This document shows positions 22,799 to 31,859 of a stretch of 64,000 nucleotides of DNA, one piece after another (within the stretch, counting starts at the first letter, position 1; each line of letters opens with the position of its first letter). Position numbers and translations under genes: made by a program. Below the pieces are notes generated by a model, which saw nothing but the letters and a program-made list of their open reading frames with translations, made no database searches and was not told the DNA's origin. The stretch lies in contig LS997565.1 in NCBI GenBank assembly GCA_000469685.2, positions 2,432,505 through 2,496,504 on the forward strand, in the 5' to 3' direction. The DNA comes from Haemonchus contortus. Lineage: Eukaryota; Nematoda; Chromadorea; Rhabditida; Trichostrongylidae.

Positions 22799-25124
22799 CT
22801 AATCTCTTGAAGGTGGGACCTTGTCGATGTCTACCACGGATCTTCGCCATCTTCCACAGTCGTGATGATGCGAACCGTGGTGTCGACCATGGTGATGACC
22901 ATCTTCGTATAGGCCATGCCTCGGTTGGAACTGATCAATGGCGAACCTTAGCACACGGTAAAGCTGAAACAACTTATCTTTATTCGTGAAGCTCACTAGA
23001 TGGGTCCCCATTCAATTTTCGTATTTCATTTTGTGAACTTTGCAACCGATACCGTAAGTCTTGCATCAATTTCATGGATTTCGTAATGCGTCATCTGGTC
23101 TGGATCACTGACTGTTCAGGGAGGGGTTTCTTATCAGAAGACCCGAAGCCATTGCTACTACTGTCGCTCCTTTTTGGTGTCAATCTCGTCTCGTGCGCAT
23201 GGCAGTGTTGAACCCTCATCATCCCTCATCAAGATCGTTAGCCTCATCCTTCTGCCAGCCTGGTTAGAAGAGTCAAAGGGTAGCCGTCACTTCACCGACC
23301 TCGTGCTTACTCCTTCATCTCGTCTTATTCCAATTAATATCGTTTCAATATATAATTTAACTAGTGAATCGTCAATTTGGAGGAAGATATGTCTCAGTGG
23401 ATGGAAGTGTTCCGTCACACGTTAGATGATTTAGGAAAATACCATTGGCGTTTCGTCGTATGTAAAACCTGACATATTAGCGCCGAACATCTGTCTGTGA
23501 ACTGGGAAGTGTGATAACGCAATCGTCATCTAGCCACACTAATGAAATGTTCTTGTCCCTCTGTGAAATTGTCGTCCATATCCGCTGCAGCTCGTAAACA
23601 GAACACTTCTATCCTTAGTGTAAATTATGATAGAGCTGACGGTCATTAGCTCAATAGATACCAGATCGCACATTACGAGAAAAACGATCGCCGGGTTTAT
23701 GGAATCGGCTGTAAGATCGATGAAATGAGGTTCAAAAGTGCGAAACCTATAGTACAGAGCTTTTTCGGATTGGGATGAATAATGCTGTCTCTATTGAAGG
23801 AGAAACTATGTTCCAATGTGGAAAAGTGATTCGCGACGGGTAAGATAATCGACCGGTTAGTGATTCGGTTGCATGTAAAGGCACTGAACACCTACTGCAC
23901 CAGTGTTTTCTTCTGAAGGCACAGTTTATGTCAAAAATGATTCCTGAGATTTCTCCCTTTTTTTTTAATCTGGGCTGTAGAGGCTGCACCACTCGCATCA
24001 GGACCCACACTTTGCGCAAAGGCAGCTTACTGCAGGCAGTTGTATGCAATGCCGCGGACATTCGAACAGCTCGTCCAAACACACCTTCCATGCAACTTCT
24101 GCTACCACATTCTCATCCAACCACTAACTTCACTTTTCTTTTTCAAGACTTTTGTTTCTCTGGATGCGCTGACTTTTTGCTAAGCGACAAAGAGTTCTTT
24201 CACCTTCTGCACCCAGCGAGTTATTCTCTAGGAAGCCTCGTAGCGTGCCTATCCCCTCTATTCCTAAAACAGCTTATTTGGCTCTCATATTTGCAGATTC
24301 TACGGATTAGAAATCAAACCACTGTTAGCAACAAATAAGTGGGTCTCAAAGAACGCAAAATCTGAAGAATTCGGGGTTATAAGATCAAGATCATTCGGGA
24401 TTAGTACTCGCGGCACCCACGAATAGAGACATTACAGGACGCCTTCATTCCCACGATTTGGCCCGCGAGCGCGCGATCGGGGCGCTTGCCCCTTGTTTAC
24501 AACTGAATCTTGGTCGACACCGTCGGACGAGTAGTTCCCCGGCTGGCTTGCGCGCTCGCTCGCGGACTATAACAGCAGCCTTACGCGGATATCTGGCGCC
24601 CACTCGAAGATCGATGATTAAAGGGACAGCAGATGATAGAGAATTATTTGGTAACCCCTTACCTTCGGATTTTGAGCGCTAATATCTTCAAGCTCTTTTC
24701 GTCGCTCTTCTCGTGTCTGATATTCGTCGTCCATGACGTCGAAGAATCGATCAATAGCCAGTGGAAGGTCATCGATCAATTTGGTGACATTGTAGCGGAT
24801 TTCTTTCCTGGTTCTGGCATCATGGGTGTTGAACTCCTTGACTTGGTTCTGAAACGAAGAAGAACTCCCCAATGGAGTTAAGAGATATGCTATTGAACTA
24901 ACTCTTCCCACCTCAATCCCATACTTTACTGCCCAATTCATGACGCCAGCTTTTTGTTGAGCGATTGTCTTCCCATCGTCAGATAAAATATCATAATATT
25001 CTAATAGAGCTTTATCGCTGACATCCCTCAGAAACGGCGGTGAATGCCTGCCATGACCTCTATGGCCATGGTGGCATGATAGCACCGGACCATAAATGAA
25101 TAGTAAAAGCGAAGCGACCTTCAT
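22799..25124 (-). CDS. SXP/RAL-2 family secreted protein with His-rich ends
   Basis: Minus-strand exons: 25124-24912, 24848-24663 (186 nt), 22963-22799; 187 aa. ATG follows a CATTTCAG acceptor by one base; signal peptide MKVASLLLFIYGPVLS, then a His-rich segment (CHHGHRGHGRH). Exon 1 has PPFLRDVSDKALLEYYDIL and ends WAVKYGIE. Intron 1 is 63 nt and has no in-frame stop, so exons 1 and 2 read as one ORF. Exon 2 has NQVKEFNTHD, the sequon YNVTKL and DEYQTREERRKEL. Exon 3 begins LYRVLRFAIDQFQPR and ends in GHHHGRHHGSHHHD plus a basic tail. Intron 2 is about 1.7 kb and holds repeats, so joining exon 3 is inferred from strand, order and phase. Reverse AATAAA at 22655-22660. Confidence 0.8.
23900..24150 (+). 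repeat. Unclassified interspersed repeat, copy 3 (inside intron 2)
   Basis: Best partner of the 18640-18960 copy, sharing at least five ordered blocks (see that entry). Lies within the long second intron of the minus-strand SXP gene and is probably part of why that intron is long. Confidence 0.6.
24455..24575. repeat. GC-rich inverted-repeat element (short)
   Basis: CCGCGAGCGCGCGAT near 24462 and GCGCGCTCGCTCGCGG near 24549 form imperfect inverted ends around a GC-rich core, within AT-rich DNA. It resembles a small MITE; no target duplication was identified. Confidence 0.4.
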
Positions 25125-25193
25125 CCTGAAATGCTCAACTTAATTTTTACCCATTTCCAAATCTCTGAACTCAATGTGAGGAGTGGCTACCAG

Positions 25194-25201
25194 TTTATAT
25201 C
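25194..25201 (-). promoter_or_regulatory. TATA box candidate for the 22.8-25.1 kb minus-strand SXP gene
   Basis: Reads GATATAAAC on the minus strand, about 70-75 bp upstream of the start codon at 25124. Confidence 0.4.
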
Positions 25202-25309
25202 AAATTCTGGTACCATTTGTTTCAACAGCTGCGTTAGCTTTCTGAATCAGAGAGTCCCGAAGAAGAAGACGGACTCTATCGAGAAGGCCTTCATATAAAG
25301 TGTGATATT

Positions 25310-25590
25310 GATAGTGATGACCGTTTGACCAGGGCGGTTACTGGCTGGATCCCTCGGGACACCAAACCCACTCCAGGACGGCCGCCAACGAGATGGTCAT
25401 ACTTCTTCACGGAAACTTTGAACGAACGGAATGTTGAATCTGGTGTCCCTGAAGCGAGGACGATCTACTGGACCGCTCTGGCTCGTGACAGGGACTAATG
25501 GAGAGGTTACTGGCGCCCGCTCGAGGGAGTCGATGTTCAACGGGACGACAGGTGAGACAGGTAATGATACTGATATCGATGCTACAGCTG
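25310..25590 (+). mobile_element. RTE-type non-LTR retrotransposon, 3'-terminal fragment (degenerate)
   Basis: The plus-strand translation runs [25 protein letters not shown], then [21 protein letters not shown] and ALARDRD, the typical RTE C-terminus, ending in the GARSRESM-like region also present in the fragment at 17663-18150. The tract GATACTGATATCGATGCTAC just downstream may be the 3' tail. It lacks the endonuclease and RT core. Confidence 0.78.
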
Positions 25591-25699
25591 CTAGATTCAA
25601 TTACAGGGAAAATGATGCTAGTTATACGAAATGTGGAATGAATAGAATGAATAAAAAGGGGATCTGTGAAAGTGGGACCAGAAACCAACCCAATTAGAC

Positions 25700-27185
25700 C
25701 GGATTAATGTGAATTAATGAGTTTTTCAAGGGCTTTCAAGTCCGCTTATCTGAACGCGAAGGCTTTTCCTTTGAAGAAGTCATGTTATTCCAGATTTGGT
25801 GGAAGTCCAAAACTATCTGGGCAGCATGACTCAGTTTGAGAGGTAAGCCAAACTAATAGCTTACAGTTCCAATAGACAAAGGGGTTCGTGAAGACTTTTT
25901 GAGTGAGGACAAAAGTAGGGGACAGGCCGGAAATGGGGACCTGTCGAAGGAAACAAACAACCAAGGGAATAACTGTTCGATAGATTGGTTAGTTATCGCG
26001 CTGTCTGGAGCCCGATTTCTGATGCCGTTCTATCGATGTAATGTTTTTAGCAATTTTATAACTGTACTGATAAGTCATGGTTTTCGGTGAGGACGGAAGG
26101 CTACTGCTTTCAGAACTATTCTCGACAGAATTTGTAAAGTTTCCGAGATTTAGACGAGTAGAATGCAACAAAGGTCATGAATGGCTTTTTCTAGGCCTTC
26201 TGAATATGGTTCGTTTCATTCTGCTGATCGAATTGATTGAATACTTCTCTCCCTGTGCAGAACAGATGGAAGCCGTTTTCGGATGAGTGCAGCGTCGTCC
26301 TTTCCTGTTGTCGGAGCAGATGTGGTCAGGTATTCCTTCGAGAGTTCCAGAAATTGTTTTTTATTTATCTGTTATCAGAAGGAAATCGGAACAGTATTAT
26401 CAGCTCCCATTGTGACATCCATGCTACATGACATGTAAACAAAACAAGACGACAACTGCAGTGATGAGGTGGAGATGGAATGTCCCGGAAGGACACTTGG
26501 GAGTTCAGATGGGCTACTGGCTTGCACTTTTGAGGAGCGGTGGCTCGTCAACAGTGTGAGCCAACAGGAGGAATGCTGTGTATCTATCCACCCATTTACC
26601 TTTTTTATGATTATTTATTTGTTTGCTTTTTCGTTGACACAATTGTTCGAGTACACCCTTAAGAATATAACGCCGAATCCATTGAATCAGAAACTTAAGC
26701 GGAGTTTAGACCTGATCGGGTGCAGTAAGACGGTACGAGAGAGAGTAAAGGAGCTGTAAAAATCACTCGAGAGAGCTCGAGTAACTACGATAGTAGTCTG
26801 TGACACCAGTCTAAACTATTATCTGTTCTAACCATACTGACTGGCCGCGGGGACTCTTCAGTAATGGTCATGGAGCAAATAGTCTGAATAGGCAGCAGTC
26901 AGAATACGGAAACACCCGAGCAACCTTCCACATGGAACCAACATGTAGGTTATCGAGAACGATATGATGATACATGATACCCTACCCTCGTGGTTTTGAG
27001 TAGTATAGTACCTACCTTGATTTTCTTTTGCGTCTGAAGAAGATTCTGGACAGTGTGGAACTAAGATATTCTCTAACTTTCTTCCAGGTCTATTTAAGAA
27101 AGTGAATACTTGACGCTCATGTCTGTACATTAAATAGAAATTGGAACATTGTACGAAGTTCCAATTTGTCTCTTAAGTTCAAAGC
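25700..27185. other. Intergenic stretch without a supported gene
   Basis: Short ORFs only. Several CTCGAG/GAGAGCTCGAG palindromic bits at 26765-26785. No paralogue or domain was recognised. Confidence 0.35.
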
Positions 27186-27188
27186 TGA

Positions 27189-28585
27189 CTTACAAGGGAA
27201 GGATCCCAAGTCGAAGTGGCCGTTTGAAATGGGACCTATACTGCTAGGCGTATTTTTTGATGCTGATTTCAAATCTGCATTCAAAATCTGCCAAACGATT
27301 CTCTGAACGAAGTTGTGGAGGGTGGTCTCCGGAGAGCGCTCAACAGGGGAAAGCACAAAAGCCATGGTCGCCGGCATCCCAGCAGCGGCGGATTGGAGTG
27401 GAGGTAAACGTGACGCTTCATAGGCACGAGACCAAGGATCGGGTTTGGTAGGCGGCGGCGTTTTTGCATCTTGCAGGACTTTTCCCTCCACGTTGTAAAA
27501 ATCTTTCTATGTTAGTTTTACCGCCTTCAGCGAGTTTAAGTTGCTGGAGGCGAGTCACTTCCGAGTCAGTTTCTTAAACCGTCTAACATCTGCTCCAACC
27601 ACCAACATTATAAAAATTCTATTCTTATTGTAATACATTTCAAATTCACTGTAGGATAACTTTTACCTAAGCGGAGGCGGATGCGATAATCTAGCACGAA
27701 GTGTTCAAAAAAAAGTCTCTCACAATTAGCACAACGAATGGAAAAAATTTCACTTTTCTGAAAGCGCTTTCCATCTGGATTTGTTTGTTATCTCGCTCTA
27801 ACCAATGCTCTGGGAAGAAGAACCTGTAACTGCTCTTCGGACACTTCCACATTACCAAACATCAATGACCCTCAAGATGTGCTTGCTGTTTCCTCTTCAT
27901 CATCCGGTTCCCTCAGTGGATCGGCCTCCCCGTCCTCAACCACGCAGTCTTCTTCGCCCTCAATATCAAGGCCTTCGTAAAAGGAATTCCGAAGATGGAG
28001 GAGAAACTATTTATCAACTTGTGCTCCTTTCTTGTGAGGACATCACAGGATCCGAAATACTCCTGGTTCTTTAGTATAACATCCACCCTTATATAAAATA
28101 CTTTGCCGCGTTTGCCACATGGCAACCCTTACCTTTATTGAAAACTGACCACAACCCCCCCCTCCCCACCTCCTTCAAACCAATTGGTAACAGTGGAAGA
28201 CGGTTTAATTAGGAATTGACTCGCCTCCAGCAACTAAAAAGTCGCTGAAGGCAGTAAAACTAACATAGAAAGATTTTTACAACGTGGAGGGAAAAGTCCT
28301 GCAACATGCAAAAACACCGCCGCCCACCAAGCCCGATCCTTGGTCCCGTGCCTGTGAATCGTCACGCTTACCTCCACTCCAAGCCGCCACTGCTGGGCTG
28401 CCGGCGACCATGGCTTTTGTGCTTTCCCCTGTTGAGCGCTCTTCGAAGACCACCTCCATAACTTCGTCCGGGAAATCGTTTGGCAGATTTTGAATGCAGA
28501 TTTGAAATCAGCATCAAAAAATACGCCTAGCAGTATAGGTCCCATTTCAAATGGCCACTTCGACTTGGGATCCTTCCCTTATTAG
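27189..28585. mobile_element. Long inverted-repeat (foldback-like) element
   Basis: The left arm (about 27189-27588) and right arm (about 28190-28580) are inverted copies of each other: AAGGGAAGGATCCCAAGTCG..GGACCTATACTGCTAGGCG at the left outer end reads back as CGCCTAGCAGTATAGGTCCC..GGGATCCTTCCCTT at the right. The arms are about 370-400 bp, diverged by point changes and small indels, with about 600 bp between. ORFs in the arms mirror one another and are probably not genes. Possible TA target duplication at the outer ends. Could be a foldback transposon, the non-autonomous form of a DNA transposon, or two inverted copies of one repeat. Confidence 0.65.
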
Positions 28586-28813
28586 TCCGTTCCGTTACGC
28601 CACAGTATCAATTACACAGTAGTACAGATTTTTGGTGCAAAAATGGTACAAAGTGCTTAGCCACTGCTAACGAGCATTCGAAGCTGTGTTACTCGCATAA
28701 TTTGGCTCAACTGACAGTTTATAAGTCTAGTGAAAGGCGATCAGAGGATTTTCCTCTGCAAATCCGCGAGTACTGGAGTGAAGCAGTTGAGGATTAACAA
28801 CGGAATTGGGGTG

Positions 28814-28820
28814 TATAAAA
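28814..28820 (+). promoter_or_regulatory. TATA box candidate for the 29.6-kb small SXP-like gene
   Basis: TATAAAA about 755 bp upstream of the start codon. A SINE lies between the two, so the leader or outron may have been lengthened by insertion. Confidence 0.35.
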
Positions 28821-29234
28821 ACGGATATTTGTGAAAGTGTGCCTTTCATGTATCCTAGTCATCGTTTTTCATCTCCCTTCTTCATCTCTCTCTCTTTTTC
28901 ATCCTTGGCTTTGAGAAGCTTCATTGTTTCAATCAATTTTCAACAATCCTTCATTATCACCATTCATATATCACTTTCTACCAATTGTTATTTCCATCGT
29001 CTACAATGCTCTTCTGCTTCTTCTCCATTTCATGCATTCGGCCTCAAAGGACCTTGGTTAGTGCTTGATTCTAGTATATTCCGCTTCGTGCCACAACGAT
29101 TTCCCGACAACCGCAAAAGAAGATCAAAGGGAAAATTCTTTGGCGTCAGTCAATACCGTTTCTGGAGTGGAGTAAGCCGGAACGTCGGGGGCTGCACTTT
29201 CGCATTCGACTTCTGCTCTGAATCTTAGTGGAGT

Positions 29235-29440
29235 TTCGAATGCTTGGTGGTCTATTCAGTGACTTGTAGTGGCCGACCAGTATGCAAGTCACTGCATTTA
29301 ACTACCCCAGACAGTCTGGTACCATTTAATTATCCCGGATGTGTAGACGACTTGGTTGGGCTGGGCGAGTATCGAGCCGGGATACGTTACAGTGACTACA
29401 CCATTGTGATTGTGCGCCATTTTCCACTGCATCATCTCTG
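29235..29440 (-). repeat. tRNA-derived SINE copy (minus orientation)
   Basis: Contains CAGTGACTTGTAGTGGCCGACCAGTATGCAAGTCA, TCTGGTACCA, a degraded tRNA-like head (GAGTATCGAGCCGGGATACG) and GTGCGCCATTTTCCACTGCA, in the reverse order of the 38650-38965 copy. Lies upstream of the next gene's start. Confidence 0.7.
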
Positions 29441-29574
29441 CTTACACTTTATTTTTATACTTAACTGTGAGAAGTATTTCATTTTACACAGCGAATTTTC
29501 AACGCTTGTTCTAGTCTTTGAAAACAGCTCCAAACTGCTTCCCTGCTGGTCCGCATAGTAGCCTATATTTCAGG

Positions 29575-30968
29575 ATGAACATCGCCTTTGTCGTTATACT
29601 CACTGCTTGTATTTTACTCCGCATTATTGATTCACATGAAAGTGAAGATATGAAACCACCGGACTTCCTCGACAAACTCAACGCAACTGTTCGCCAGGAG
29701 TTTATGGACATAGCTAAAAACCACACCTTAGACCCGGAAGAAAAACGTGCAGCTATTTTACAATGGGGATCGAAACACAATCTTGAGGTAAGTTTTTCAA
29801 TCCTATAAATCGGTCAGGGGTGGAATTTCCTCTACCATAGCCTTATCGTACAAAATTATCCTACCCCTACAACTCAACTCTTCAACCCAGCTCCTGAGAA
29901 TACCCTTGAGCTACCTTTACTATTTATCAGATGATTTCCCCCAAAGGTATTCAGCTTGCTCATTGAGGGAGCTGGGTGTCTTCCGATTATTTACCGTCAG
30001 AGTTTAGCTTAATTACGAAATCCGCAGGTTTAATAGACACCACTAGAGTTTGGTCTTTGAAAGTAGAACGGTATCCTCTCAGCTGTGAAGAGAGCAGTTG
30101 AATAGCCAGTCACTCCATTCATATTTGCAAAAGCCTCCTTTTTGACATAGAACCGTTATAACAGAACTAACGAGTAAGGCAAGTAAGCCATTTTAGTGCG
30201 AAAGCTACTTTCTTTAATTTCAGAATGAGGCTAGAGAGCACGAAGAAAGAATGGATGCATTGAGGAAGGAGGTAAGGTCAAACGTAATCAGTTAAGTGCT
30301 TGCTTAGTCCTTGCCAATTTATAAAAAGGATGAAACGGATAAAGTTTTTGGCGTTAAACAATCCCAACTGAGTGATGCGCCCCCGCACTCGACTTCCATT
30401 CAGAATCGTAGTGGCGTAATGAGTGCGTATGTGGCCTATACAATGACTTGCGGGGGCCAGCCGATGTACAAGTCGTGCTCATGTCCTCCCAGACGTGTCT
30501 GGTACCAATTTACTGACCCCGGAAAGATGGAAGGCTCGTTTGGCCTAGGCGGGCATCGCTCCGGGATTCGAACCCCTGACCGTGCGTGTGATATAGTGCG
30601 CCACTTGCACTGCACCAGCTCCGCCCCAAGTTATAAAATATTTATACAAAAAAGTCGGAACCATCTCTGGCTAATCAGAAGTCGCTATAAGAGACAGTAC
30701 TGCTGGTTTGAAAATGCCTTGCTGGCTTTGAAAATTTTAGCCCAAATAGAAGTCATCGCTTCAATCGTTTCATCTTTCGAAAGGAACGTCACTCAGAGCC
30801 CATCAAAACCCACTGAGACTCTTTGGAGCATGTGGGCATAGCGGCAACATTAGGGTGCCGACGAACGCTTAACCTCCGCAGCTTCTTTCACTGCCTCCCC
30901 CCCCCCCTCCCAATTTCCCAAACAACGCCTTCTTGAGAATTAATATTCCGTTTTAGGATTTTAAATAG
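29575..30968 (+). CDS. Small SXP-like secreted protein (short exon 2 form)
   Basis: Exons 29575-29787, 30224-30271, and a proposed last exon 30957-30968 (DFK stop); 90 aa. ATG follows a TATTTCAG acceptor by two bases; signal peptide NIAFVVILTACILLRII. The core PDFLDKLNATVRQEFMDIAKNHTLDPEEKRAAILQWGSKHNLE is the first half of an SXP domain; exon 2 encodes only NEAREHEERMDALRKE instead of the 62-residue second half. It has the same plan as the genes at 47.0, 55.8 and 63.4 kb. A SINE in minus orientation sits in intron 2. The last exon is a guess from the tiny terminal exons of the paralogues. AATAAA at 31300. Confidence 0.75.
30325..30640 (-). repeat. tRNA-derived SINE copy (minus orientation, near full length)
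   Basis: Starts at the tail (AAAAGGATGAAACGGATAAAG), then GATGCGCCCCCGCACTCGACTTCC, GTGGCGTAATGAGTGCG, TGTACAAGTCGTGCTCATG, and ends with the reverse complement of a tRNA-like head: box B as GGGATTCGAACCCC and box A region as GTGCGCCACTTGCACTGCACC. Lies inside intron 2 of the small SXP-like gene. Confidence 0.85.
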
Positions 30969-31850
30969 TTCAGAGATTATTCATACATCAAGTAGAAATC
31001 TATGACGCCTAGTAGAAAGAGGTAAGCAGCACCTACATAAGCACTGTGACTTCAATCAAGGATGGCAATTTGCCAACAATTGCCAGTCTGTACGTAAGGA
31101 AAATTAGGGCTATTATAGCCTTGAACACGGTCCCATTTTGATTGTTCCTCTTTTTGATAACTCGTTGCCTTCTCGTGGACTCAGCCTGCTTGTGTATACC
31201 TTCTCGTTTCAGCTTACGTCGCCGCCATAACCATCGCTGCACAAGTAGCTTGATGGGCAACGTTCAGCTTGCTTCGCAATATTAAAAAATTGTATTTGGA
31301 ATAAACATGATTTCGTCTGTTTTTGCCACCGCCGTCTTATATACTTGATACTGAAACTGAAACTTTATACTTTAAAGTTCCAATTATTTTTCTAGGATTC
31401 TCCCGGCAGACCTATAGAATGCTAGAGTGAAACATGGTCTACAGGGAGAGTACTAGTACTGAAGAAACGTAAAGAAAGTTTCATATGCTGAGTTTTCACC
31501 TCTGATGAGGAACTGGTCGAGTTTCCTTAAGAGATATCGCATGCTGCGAATTTTCCCTCCCTTTGATGTTCTTGTTCTTTGCATATCTCTACTCGATTTC
31601 CTCTTCCCCTGCTTTTCCTTGGGGGTGCGTCTATTGCTCCTGAGCCTCCTTCTCTGATGTAGCAAGGTTATTTTTTTGTATTTTTATATGATTGACAATA
31701 TATCTTGAACAGCACAGGATGTAGGAGTGTCGTGACTTCATCCAATCGATATCACGCTGAGAGCAGTTTCTTCAGTCTTCCCATTCATCGTCACCAGATC
31801 CAGTTTCTCAAACAGAAGTTATAGCAATCGATTAGTGTGAATACGTACGT
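30969..31850. other. Intergenic stretch without a supported gene
   Basis: Two minus-strand ORFs (31033-31260 and 31453-31665) are basic and lack paralogues, signal peptide or domain; I do not call them. Poly(A) signals: AATAAA at 31300 (+). Confidence 0.35.
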
Positions 31851-31859
31851 TATGATTTG

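Noticed and set aside
27117..27491. ORFs of 60-124 aa in the arms of the inverted-repeat element (27.1-28.55 kb)
   Set aside because: Both strands of both arms are open at once and frames differ between arms; non-coding repeat is more likely.
29244..29558. ORFs within SINE copies (29.2, 30.3, 48.5, 53.5, 63.07 kb)
   Set aside because: Open frames fall within a tRNA-derived SINE and are not conserved in frame between copies.
31033..31665. Basic minus-strand ORFs between two SXP genes
   Set aside because: No signal peptide, domain, paralogue or splice context; basic composition can arise by chance.
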